Assembly (NCBI GenBank): GCA_947166155.1
Contig: CAMVDC010000002.1
Coordinates: forward strand, 1-56,310
DNA length: 56,310 nt
DNA from: an uncultured Prevotellaceae bacterium
Lineage (GTDB): Bacteria; Bacteroidota; Bacteroidia; Bacteroidales; Bacteroidaceae
Direction: 5' to 3'
This document shows positions 45,121-53,647 of the stretch, one piece after another. Each line of letters opens with the position of its first letter. The stretch's first letter is position 1. Under the pieces are notes generated by a model. The model was not told the DNA's origin, made no database searches, and saw nothing but the letters and a program-made list of their open reading frames with translations. The position numbers were made by a program, and so were the translations under genes.

Positions 45121-48100
45121 ATGATCAAAAGAGTACTGACATTCATGTTTGCTGTTTTGCTCTCAGTAGTGGGGGGCAAGGCGGAAGGAATTCCCTCTAG
45201 TTATTTCTCTGAAGTGGCGTCGGGCGAGTTCTATCTCTACAATGTGACTCAGCAGCAGTTTCTGGTGCGCCTGAGCAACAACTTCCCTGGACTAACGAAT
45301 GCGCCTGCTGAGGTGAAGGTGACTAAGAGCGGTACGGCATGGACCGTGATGTTTCCCGACGGCAAGTATCTGAAGACAGGCTACTGGAACAACCAGTATC
45401 TGTGGACCGACGGTACGGCTGGACTGAGTGAAAACCTGTGGGCATTCGATGTCATCAGCGGTGAGGACCACGTCTATCAGATTCACCGTACTGTTAGTGA
45501 AACACTGAACGACCAGACGGGTATCTTCTACATCAATGGCACGAACGCTGCAACGCAGCCTAGCGATGACTGCAAGTGGGCATTAATAAAGCCCAGCGAC
45601 TACATCTCTATCACGATGGAGAAGGCCATACCTGTCGAGTATCGTAGCGACGTGCTTACTGCTGAGGGGCAGTATTATCTTTATGATGTGCTGAACCAGC
45701 AGTTTCTGAATACTGAATACCGCTCGCTATCTGATGTGCCTTCTGCGCTCACCACCATCACGCCACATAACGGCAAATTCCTGATATCCGGTGCCAAAGA
45801 CAAGTACTTGAAGATTGGTGTTTATAAAGGTCAGTACCTGTGGAGCGACGGCGATGTCGACAACACTAAGTGGACGCTTGAAGAGAATGGTGACAAACTG
45901 TTCTATATCTATACCAATGACTTCACTGAGACCAATGCCGAGGTGGCTGGTAAGACGATGTACCTGCAGGAGACCAACGCCACAGCTACCAAGCCAAGCT
46001 TCGCACGCTGGGCGCTCATCACCGAGGACGACTATGTGGCATGGGCGATGAGTGGCGAGGCAACTGCCGACCCTGCTGTGGTGGCTGAGAACCTGACTGC
46101 GATAAAGGCAGCCAAGGGCGATGCAACCAGTCTGGTGGAGAACCCGTCATTTGCCAAAGGCGACGGTGGCTGGCGTGGTGGCACACGCACGCTCTGCACG
46201 CTCTATCGCGGCAACGGCTACGACTACGAGAGCACCGACGCTAACGCCCGTATGATACAGATTCTAAACAACATGCCTGCCGGCACCTATAAGGTGGTGG
46301 CTATCGTGCGCGGCGCAAGCGGAACAACCGCCAAGGCCATTGTCGCCAATACAGAAGGTGACGTTGTGCAGAACCACGGTTATCAAGGCGATTTCCAGCT
46401 GAACACCAACGGTGTAATGATGCCATATAGCATAGCGGGAGGTTTCAATAATGCCAATAATGCATTGGGATGGCAGTGGCTCACAGCTATTGGTACATTG
46501 GCAAAGGACGGTAATCTGACCTTGGAGTTCAATCTGAACGGAGCCGACTGGAAGGGCATTGCCGATGTACATCTTTATTATATGAGCGACGGCACGAATC
46601 CCTATGCCGTCAATTATACCGAAGGTGTGGATGCCCAGAACCATGCTGTATGCTGTGACCTCACGACTGATAATCCTAACAGCCTATTCACAGCCAATGG
46701 CAACATTAAGACTGTGGCCGATGAAAACCTGAGCAACCTGCTCGTGAGCGGTGCGATGGCCAACTTCGTCTTGTGGGACGGATTTGACTTTACTGCTTCA
46801 GCAGACTTCATTGCCACAAAAGCCACCTACTATCGCACTATCGAGGCTGGTACACCCGATGTGCTTTGTCTGCCATTCGCCATTACAGGCGGCACCAACG
46901 GCACGTTCTACGAACCAAAGAACATCAGTGGCAGCACGCTCAACCTGAAAGAGATGAAGAAGCCCGAGGCTGGTAAGACCTATCTCTATCGTGGCACCAC
47001 TGACGTGACGGTACTGACAGGTAGCGGCAACGTGAAGGCTGGCAGCTATGTCACAGTTGCGGCTCCACAGGGCAGCTATGTGCTCAACGGTAATAAACTC
47101 AAGAAAGTGTCTGGTAGCACGGCCGTCGATGCTTTCCGCAGTTACTTCCAATTGGAAAGCGATGCTTCGTCGCTGAGTCTGAACTTCGACACGACGGTTG
47201 ACGATGGTGTTTGGCAGCGTCCACAACTTGCCACATCAGCTTTCGCTGCCGGTCAGGAGTGCTATCTCTATAATGTCGCTGCCCAACGTTTCTACACCGA
47301 GGGTAATTCCTACGGCACACAGGCCAGTGTGGGCGAAGAGGGACTGAAGTGTAAATTCGTTCAAAGCGGCGAAGTCTATAAGTTGACCAACTACTCGAAG
47401 GCCAAGAACGCTTGGCGCACCCTGTTCGTTACCACCAACGGTGCGATGTTCGTTGATGCCGAGAGTGCTACCGAGTGCTGGTGGAAAATGGTCGACAACG
47501 GCAATGGCACCTTCAAACTGATGATGGCCGCTCCCAACAAGACTTACAATCAGGAGAACTATCCCGGCGCGATGATGGGGCTCGACCTGTTCGAAGGCGA
47601 ATACCGCACCAACCTCGCTGCCCTGCTGATGGATGCCGAGGAGCCAGGGGAGGGACTTTATCTGACGGATTGGGCTGTGGCTACTTCTGATGCCTACAAC
47701 CAGTACCTCACCGACATAGCCACCTACAAGGCTGCGCTCCAGCTGAAGGAACTCATCGACGAGGCCAAGGCCGCCAGCATGGATGTGGCCGAGGAGGACG
47801 CAGTCTATAACAACACCGCCAGCACACTGGCCGAGATTCAGGCTGCCATTGCCAGCGTCACCGCCAAACTGCTCGAAGACGATTTGGCAGGGGCTTCACG
47901 GGAGAATCCTATTGACGTGACCGACAAGTTCATCACCAACCCTCGCTACGAAAACAACGACAACGATGGTTGGAAGGGCAATGTGCAGCCAGGCATCGAT
48001 GCCAATAACAACCTGCAGAATGCCGAGTTCTTCAATACGAACTTCGACACGTATCAGGATTTGCAGGGCCTGCCCGATGGCACCTACCGTCTGAGTCTGC

Positions 48101-48468
48101 AGGGATTCTACCGTGCTGGTCTCGAAGGTCCCGCATACGAAGCCAAGCAGAGCGGCAATGAGACGCTAAATGCAGAACTCTACGTCACAACCAATAGCAA
48201 GACCACAACCACGAAGATGCAAAGTATCTTCACGGGTGCTCCGACCTCAAAACTCGGTATCGATGGCGAGATCAACCTCGGCCAGTGGTGGATACCTAAC
48301 ACCATGTCTGCCGCCGCCGTCTTTTTCACAAAGGGTTATTACAAGGACAACAGCATCGAGGTACAGGTAACCAACGGCCAGCTCCGCATAGGACTGCGCA
48401 AGAGTACCACCATCCGCCGCGACTGGGTGATGATTGACAACTGGAAACTGGAATATCTAGGGAAATAG
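45121..48468 (+). CDS. Large secreted glycan-binding-like protein with repeated modules
   Basis: 1115 residues from the ATG at 45121 (signal MIKRVLTFMFAVLLSVVGGKAEG). I do not recognise a catalytic domain. Residues about 25-160 and 182-304 are two copies of a roughly 120-residue module with (F/Y)YLY(N/D)V...QQFL, KYLK.G...QYLW(T/S)DG, NxTNAxxxP and WALI...DY. A diverged third copy lies at about 710-863 (YLYNVAAQRFYTEGNSYG). CBM-like jelly-roll segments are at about 336-490 (NPSFAKGDGGW) and 930-1115 (NPRYENNDNDGWKG ending DNWKLEYLGK). A helical FIVAR-like stretch spans 863-915. It is the first gene of the pectin operon. The same module pair is attached to the GH31 protein encoded downstream, arguing for a shared carbohydrate target. 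A binding role is inferred. Confidence 0.78.
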   Translation: MIKRVLTFMFAVLLSVVGGKAEGIPSSYFSEVASGEFYLYNVTQQQFLVRLSNNFPGLTNAPAEVKVTKSGTAWTVMFPDGKYLKTGYWNNQYLWTDGTAGLSENLWAFDVISGEDHVYQIHRTVSETLNDQTGIFYINGTNAATQPSDDCKWALIKPSDYISITMEKAIPVEYRSDVLTAEGQYYLYDVLNQQFLNTEYRSLSDVPSALTTITPHNGKFLISGAKDKYLKIGVYKGQYLWSDGDVDNTKWTLEENGDKLFYIYTNDFTETNAEVAGKTMYLQETNATATKPSFARWALITEDDYVAWAMSGEATADPAVVAENLTAIKAAKGDATSLVENPSFAKGDGGWRGGTRTLCTLYRGNGYDYESTDANARMIQILNNMPAGTYKVVAIVRGASGTTAKAIVANTEGDVVQNHGYQGDFQLNTNGVMMPYSIAGGFNNANNALGWQWLTAIGTLAKDGNLTLEFNLNGADWKGIADVHLYYMSDGTNPYAVNYTEGVDAQNHAVCCDLTTDNPNSLFTANGNIKTVADENLSNLLVSGAMANFVLWDGFDFTASADFIATKATYYRTIEAGTPDVLCLPFAITGGTNGTFYEPKNISGSTLNLKEMKKPEAGKTYLYRGTTDVTVLTGSGNVKAGSYVTVAAPQGSYVLNGNKLKKVSGSTAVDAFRSYFQLESDASSLSLNFDTTVDDGVWQRPQLATSAFAAGQECYLYNVAAQRFYTEGNSYGTQASVGEEGLKCKFVQSGEVYKLTNYSKAKNAWRTLFVTTNGAMFVDAESATECWWKMVDNGNGTFKLMMAAPNKTYNQENYPGAMMGLDLFEGEYRTNLAALLMDAEEPGEGLYLTDWAVATSDAYNQYLTDIATYKAALQLKELIDEAKAASMDVAEEDAVYNNTASTLAEIQAAIASVTAKLLEDDLAGASRENPIDVTDKFITNPRYENNDNDGWKGNVQPGIDANNNLQNAEFFNTNFDTYQDLQGLPDGTYRLSLQGFYRAGLEGPAYEAKQSGNETLNAELYVTTNSKTTTTKMQSIFTGAPTSKLGIDGEINLGQWWIPNTMSAAAVFFTKGYYKDNSIEVQVTNGQLRIGLRKSTTIRRDWVMIDNWKLEYLGK

Positions 48469-48502
48469 ATCGTAAATGGTAAATTATCAAATTGTAAAAA
48501 AT

Positions 48503-50866
48503 ATGAGACGTACATTATATATTTGTGCATTGTCACTTTTGATGGCTGTACAGACGGCTGTCGCACAGGAGAAATTAAACAGGCACGTCATGGCCGTTCC
48601 GCAGTCGGCTTCTGGCAGTAACTATCTTGTGAGCTGGCGCATGTTGGACACTGATGACGACTACACGACTTTCGATGTGCTGCGCAACGGCGAGGTGGTG
48701 GCCAAGGACATCAACAACTCAACAAACTTTCTCGACACGAAAGGGTCGAAGACTGCGAAGTACAGCATTGTGACAAAAAAGAATGGCGAGAAGGTCAGCA
48801 CCACCGAGGCTATCATGCCTTGGCAGAGCAGCTATAACACGTTGAAGCTCGACCGTCCCGATGGCGACACGTTCCATGATTTGGAATACACCTACTCGCC
48901 CAATGACTGCTCAGTGGCCGACGTGGATGGCGATGGTAACTACGAGATTGTGGTGAAGTGGGAGCCTTCTAATCCAGCCGACAACTCACAGGGTGGTTTC
49001 ACTGGGCCTACGATCTTCGACTGCTATAAGATTCTGGAGGCCGATGGCAAGATGACTGCCCAGAAACTGTGGCGCATCGATATGGGTCACAACATCCGTT
49101 CGGGTCCTCACTATGTACCTTTCCTGTTCTACGACTTCGATGGCGACGGCAAGGCAGAGTTCATCGTGAAGACCGGTCCTGGCACCAAAGACGGCGCAGG
49201 CAACTATATCACCGATGCAGCTGATGAGGACGTCATCCGTGCTACCGACAACGAAAAGGAATACCTGAACGGCGGTGGTCAGGTGATGTACGGCCCCGAG
49301 TTCCTAACCGTATTCAGTGGACAGGACGGCCATGCCATCCACACCGTATATTACAATCCCAACCGCGGCTGTTTTGTGGGTGGTGCTCCTGAGTTGCGTA
49401 CCGACCTCTGGGGAGACGACTACGGCAACCGTTCAGAGCGTTACCTCGCTACAGTGGCTCACCTCGATGCCACTAATCCCACACATGCCTCAGCTGTGAT
49501 GTGTCGCGGTTATTACACCCGTTCCTATCTCTGGGCTGTCGATTTCGACGGATCGAAACTCTCCACACGTTGGCGCCACGCCAGCATCTCCAAGCACACG
49601 GTGATGAAGACTGAGGGCAATGGCGAGAAGGACGTGCGTACCTACGCTCACGCCACCTACGCAAACACTGGCTTCACCACCGCCTACGCCCAGGGCAACC
49701 ACAACCTGAGCTGTGCCGACGTCGATGGCGACGGCATGGATGAAGTAATCTATGGCTCGGCTGCCATCGACCACGACGGCAACCTGCTCTGGAGCACGGG
49801 TCTCTGTCACGGTGATGCCCTCCATGTCAGCGATCTTATGCCTGACCGTTCAGGATTGGAGGTGTTCCAAATTCACGAAGACCCACCATTCGGTATGCAC
49901 GTCTGCGATGCTGCCACCGGCGAACTGCTCATTCACATCACTGGCGATGGTGACACGGCTCGCGGCATAGCAGCTGACTTCACCGAAGAGCGGGGACAGG
50001 AGTTCAGCTGTTTCGGCAACGGCAACCTCTACAATGCACCCACGGGTCAGGTGGTTGGCGGCGCCCCCGAACAGAACTTCCGCATCTACTGGGACGGAGA
50101 CATCTATGAGGAGATTTTCAATGGTATCGGAAACTACCACAACCAACCCTATTTGGTGAAGTACAATCAGGGACGTATCGGAATCGACGGCAAGAACCTT
50201 TACGAGCACGGTTACAGCGTTACTTGCAACGGCACCAAGAACTCGCCATGTCTGCAGGCCGACATCTTCGGCGACTGGCGCGAGGAGATTATTGTCTACA
50301 ACAATGAGGACAAACAGACACTCAATATCTTCTCCACCGCTCATGAGACCGCTGCCCGCGTGCCTTGCCTGATGACTGACCACACGTATCGTCTGGGCAT
50401 CACCTGGCAGAATTCCGGTTACAACCAGCCGCCACACCTGGGCTACTACCTGCCCGATGCCACAGCCGCCCGCTTCAAGGTGGAGAGCCTGCAGCCGCTG
50501 ACGCTCCACTACAACAACTGTACTGGTGCAACGCTTGTCAAGGTTGTGCTCATGGACGGCACTGAGCTCTCTGCCGATGCTTTCACGCTCACACAGGACG
50601 AAGTGCTCTGCAATCTCACTATCAGTAGCGAGACTGCCGTCAGCAAGATCTCTCATCTTGTGCTTCAGCCCGTTACGCCGGCCAATGGTCTCAACGACGT
50701 GGTGACGGTCTACATCAGTGGTACGGTTACCGACGGCATCGAAGAAATTGTGAATAGTCAATCATCAAATAGTAAATATACTTACGACCTGCAAGGCCGC
50801 AAGGTAGCGAAGGTCAGCAAGGAGGGTATCTATATCCAGCAAGGAAAGAAAGTCATTATAAAATAA
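48503..50866 (+). CDS. Rhamnogalacturonan lyase, polysaccharide lyase family 11
   Basis: 787 residues from the ATG at 48503 (signal MRRTLYICALSLLMAVQTAVAQ). PL11 enzymes cleave the rhamnose-galacturonate backbone of rhamnogalacturonan I by beta-elimination, using calcium in an eight-bladed propeller. Family features are the N-terminal RHVMAVPQSASGSNYLVSWRML region (in parts: NRHVMAVPQ, YLVSWRML), repeated calcium loops DVDGDGNYEIV, DFDGDGKAEFIV and DVDGDGMDEVIYG, and the conserved YGNRSERYLA, ALHVSDLMPDRSGLEVFQ and FGDWREEII. The C-terminus carries YDLQGRKVAKVSKEGIY plus QQGKKVIIK, a sorting-type tail. Just before that tail the codons contain AATAGTAAAT-type sequence like the intergenic AT-rich repeats. 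It is the second gene of the operon. Confidence 0.93.
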   Translation: MRRTLYICALSLLMAVQTAVAQEKLNRHVMAVPQSASGSNYLVSWRMLDTDDDYTTFDVLRNGEVVAKDINNSTNFLDTKGSKTAKYSIVTKKNGEKVSTTEAIMPWQSSYNTLKLDRPDGDTFHDLEYTYSPNDCSVADVDGDGNYEIVVKWEPSNPADNSQGGFTGPTIFDCYKILEADGKMTAQKLWRIDMGHNIRSGPHYVPFLFYDFDGDGKAEFIVKTGPGTKDGAGNYITDAADEDVIRATDNEKEYLNGGGQVMYGPEFLTVFSGQDGHAIHTVYYNPNRGCFVGGAPELRTDLWGDDYGNRSERYLATVAHLDATNPTHASAVMCRGYYTRSYLWAVDFDGSKLSTRWRHASISKHTVMKTEGNGEKDVRTYAHATYANTGFTTAYAQGNHNLSCADVDGDGMDEVIYGSAAIDHDGNLLWSTGLCHGDALHVSDLMPDRSGLEVFQIHEDPPFGMHVCDAATGELLIHITGDGDTARGIAADFTEERGQEFSCFGNGNLYNAPTGQVVGGAPEQNFRIYWDGDIYEEIFNGIGNYHNQPYLVKYNQGRIGIDGKNLYEHGYSVTCNGTKNSPCLQADIFGDWREEIIVYNNEDKQTLNIFSTAHETAARVPCLMTDHTYRLGITWQNSGYNQPPHLGYYLPDATAARFKVESLQPLTLHYNNCTGATLVKVVLMDGTELSADAFTLTQDEVLCNLTISSETAVSKISHLVLQPVTPANGLNDVVTVYISGTVTDGIEEIVNSQSSNSKYTYDLQGRKVAKVSKEGIYIQQGKKVIIK

Positions 50867-50893
50867 ATTCGAATATCTAAAATACAAAATAAA

Positions 50894-53266
50894 ATGAAAC
50901 ACTACAAAATCCTGTTTACGCTGCTTGCGCTCATGATGGCAACCGTGTCGAACGCTGCAGAGACCGACAACACGAAAGTTTATCCGCCCATTACCCCAGC
51001 CTGGATATTCGGCCACATCGTGTGGGAAGATGAGAAGAACACTCAGACAGCCATTGAAGGTCTGGTAGACGAGTACTTGAGCCGCGACATTCCTGTTCAT
51101 GCTACAATCATTGACAGTCCGTGGAGCACGGCCTACAACAACTTCATCTGGGACACCAACCGCTATCCGCAGTACGACGCGATGATCAACGGTTTCAATG
51201 CCAAAGGCGTGAAAGTGATGCTCTGGCTCACCAGTTGCGTGAACCTGACGAGCACGGGCTGTCCGCAAGACAAGTGCGAGGAGTACGACTATGTGAAGGC
51301 ACAGAACTACGGTGTGAACAACTCCGAACCCAGCGAGTGGTGGAAAGGCAAGGGTATACAGATTGACTTCACCAATCCTGAAGCCACCCAGTGGTGGTAC
51401 GGACAGCTCGACAAGGTGTGGCGCGAGGGCATCTATGGCTGGAAGGTGGACCAGGGCGAAGTGTATTTCGGCGACCAGGTGACCACCAGCATCGGCACGA
51501 TGACCAACGAGCAGTTCCGCAAGTACTACTACAACGCAATGGAAGACTACATCAAGAGCAAGACCCAGGCCGGAGCGAACATCGGTCGTCCCTATTCCCA
51601 CCAGCGTGGCTACCACAGCGACCCGGCCAAGATGTCGATGGGCTGGTGTGGCGACTTCGGCGGCGACTGGAACGGACTGAAATTGCAGATAGACAACATC
51701 TATCGTTCGGCACAGGCCGGCTATGGAGCCGTGGGCACCGAGATTGCCGGCTTCATGGGTGCCAAGGCCAATAAGACGCTGTTCATACGCTATGCCCAGT
51801 TTGGTGCCACCACTGCCTGTATGATCAATGGCGGTGAGAACGGGGCTTTCACCAACCACTTGCCTTGGTGGCACGGCGACGACGTGACAGCCATCTACCG
51901 CGATGCGGTGAAGCTGCACACCAGTCTTGTGCCTTATCTGTTCAGCACCGTTGTGGAGGCTCACGAGCAGGGCGGCAGTCTGATGAAGGATGTCAATCTG
52001 ACCGACGAGAGTCACCGTCTGGGCAACGACCTCTTTACAAAGGCCATCACGTCGGATGCCGTCCTTACCAGCGTCACTTTGCCTACCGATGGTGAGTGGA
52101 TTGACTGGTTTACTGGTGAGGCCTATGAAGCTGGAAAGACTTACATGCTGAAATATCCCTTGGAGCGTTTCCCGCTGTTTGTCCGCAAGGGAGCCATACT
52201 ACCCATGGATATGGGAACCGAAAAGACCACCCTGCGCTTCTATCCCGCAGCCACTGGCAGCGAGGCAACTCTCCATCTGCCTCAGGGCGACGGTATCGAG
52301 TATGACGTCTGTCAAGTCGCATACGACCCCGTACAGGCAGTGTTCACTATTGCTGATGCCCATGCCCGCACCTACGTTCTGGAGATGTGTGGCGTGAAGG
52401 CAGTCAGTAGCGTTGAGGGAACTCAGTCCTGGAGCCTGAATAGTGAGACAGGCGTACTGAGTATAGAGGTGTCCTCTACCACATCGGCCACCATCCGCTT
52501 CCAGGGTCTTGAACTGGCTGAGTTGCCCAAAGGCAGCGACTATCAGGGCGACGACAGCATGATACCTTCGCGCTATTATTCAGAACCGTCGGAGGGAAAA
52601 TTCTATCTCTACAATGTGGCTTACGGGAGGTTCCTGGAACGTCTGAACAACAACTATCCCGGACTGACCGACACGCCTGCCGAGGTGACGCTGACCAAGA
52701 GTGGCGACGGCTATACCATCATGTTCGGCGACGGAAAATACCTGAAGACGGGCTACTACAAGAACCAATATCTGTGGACTGACGGTACGGCCAACCTTAC
52801 GGAAGGGGGATGGACATTTGCTCCGATTGAAAACAGCAATAAGAACACATATCGCTTGCAGCGCATCGCTGAGGATACATGGAACGGCACGACCGGCATC
52901 TTCTATGTTAACGGCACCAATGCCTCCACGACTCCGACAGCCAAATGCCTGTGGGCACTTGTAGATCCTGCCGATTATGCAACGATTTCCTTAGAGAAGG
53001 CCATCCCGGCCTCCTTTCGCAGTTCCCTGCCCACCGAGGCAGGTGACTACTATATCTACGATGTGCTGACGCAGACCTTCCTGAACACCGCCACCCGTAC
53101 ACTGACCGAAGAACCTGCAGCACCGACCACGCTGACCCCCAACCGGCGGGAAGTTTCTGTTGTCAGGAGTATCTGGCAAATATCTGAAAATAGGTGTCTA
53201 CAAGGGACAGTATCTCTGGAGCGACGGCGACGAGACCAGCACGAAGTGGAGCATCGAGGCCGGTGA
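50894..53266 (+). CDS. Glycoside hydrolase family 31 protein (interrupted by a +1 frameshift)
   Basis: The reading frame encodes 790 residues, but only the first 749 are authentic. Signal MKHYKILFTLLALMMATVSNA; the GH31 barrel follows directly (PPITPAWIFGHIVW, AMINGFNAKGVKVMLWL), with the nucleophile Asp186 in WKVDQGEVYF and a likely acid/base Asp254 in GWCGDFGGDW, then the C-terminal beta domains to about 545. Residues about 558-694 are one copy of the module seen twice in the 45121-48468 protein. A second copy begins at 716 and is broken at 53143-53144, where one extra C (AACC instead of AAC before GGCGGG) shifts the frame. GH31 covers alpha-glucosidase, alpha-xylosidase and alpha-galactosidase activities; the substrate is not determined here. 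Confidence 0.85.
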   Translation: MKHYKILFTLLALMMATVSNAAETDNTKVYPPITPAWIFGHIVWEDEKNTQTAIEGLVDEYLSRDIPVHATIIDSPWSTAYNNFIWDTNRYPQYDAMINGFNAKGVKVMLWLTSCVNLTSTGCPQDKCEEYDYVKAQNYGVNNSEPSEWWKGKGIQIDFTNPEATQWWYGQLDKVWREGIYGWKVDQGEVYFGDQVTTSIGTMTNEQFRKYYYNAMEDYIKSKTQAGANIGRPYSHQRGYHSDPAKMSMGWCGDFGGDWNGLKLQIDNIYRSAQAGYGAVGTEIAGFMGAKANKTLFIRYAQFGATTACMINGGENGAFTNHLPWWHGDDVTAIYRDAVKLHTSLVPYLFSTVVEAHEQGGSLMKDVNLTDESHRLGNDLFTKAITSDAVLTSVTLPTDGEWIDWFTGEAYEAGKTYMLKYPLERFPLFVRKGAILPMDMGTEKTTLRFYPAATGSEATLHLPQGDGIEYDVCQVAYDPVQAVFTIADAHARTYVLEMCGVKAVSSVEGTQSWSLNSETGVLSIEVSSTTSATIRFQGLELAELPKGSDYQGDDSMIPSRYYSEPSEGKFYLYNVAYGRFLERLNNNYPGLTDTPAEVTLTKSGDGYTIMFGDGKYLKTGYYKNQYLWTDGTANLTEGGWTFAPIENSNKNTYRLQRIAEDTWNGTTGIFYVNGTNASTTPTAKCLWALVDPADYATISLEKAIPASFRSSLPTEAGDYYIYDVLTQTFLNTATRTLTEEPAAPTTLTPNRREVSVVRSIWQISENRCLQGTVSLERRRRDQHEVEHRGR

Positions 53267-53588
53267 GGATACTGAAGACGACAAACTGTTTTACATCTAC
53301 TCCGACGAGTTCACCGAAGGGAATGCTGAAGTGAAGGGCAAGACCATGTACATCACCGGCACCAATGCCAGCAGCACGAAGCCCTTGATAGCTCAGTGGA
53401 TCCTCGTTACCGAAGACGACTACCAGCGCTATCTCAGTGGCGAGACCACCAGCATCGGCGAAACTGCCGGCAGCAAAGTTCCAACCACCGATGGCGGGAC
53501 CAACATCTACGATCTGCAGGGTCGCAAGGTGACGGGCATTGGCAAGCACGGCATCTATGTAATACAAGGAAAGAAAGTAGTATTCTGA
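53144..53588 (+). pseudogene. Out-of-frame C-terminal part of the GH31 protein
   Basis: In the next frame the sequence resumes exactly where the module breaks: GKFLLSGVSGKYLKIG, then VYKGQYLWSDGDETSTKWS, NASSTKPLIAQWILVTEDDY, and a C-terminal tail IYDLQGRKVTGIGKHGIYV ending QGKKVVF. This aligns residue for residue with module 2 of the upstream protein (GKFLISGAKDKYLKIG...). There is no own signal peptide or start. Removing one base near 53143 would give a single 897-residue protein from 50894 to 53588. It could be a genuine mutation or an assembly/sequencing error. Confidence 0.88.
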
Positions 53589-53647
53589 AATAATTAGCAT
53601 TATTCTACGTTATTATAATAGCCAAATACAAAGTTGACAGCTAAGTT

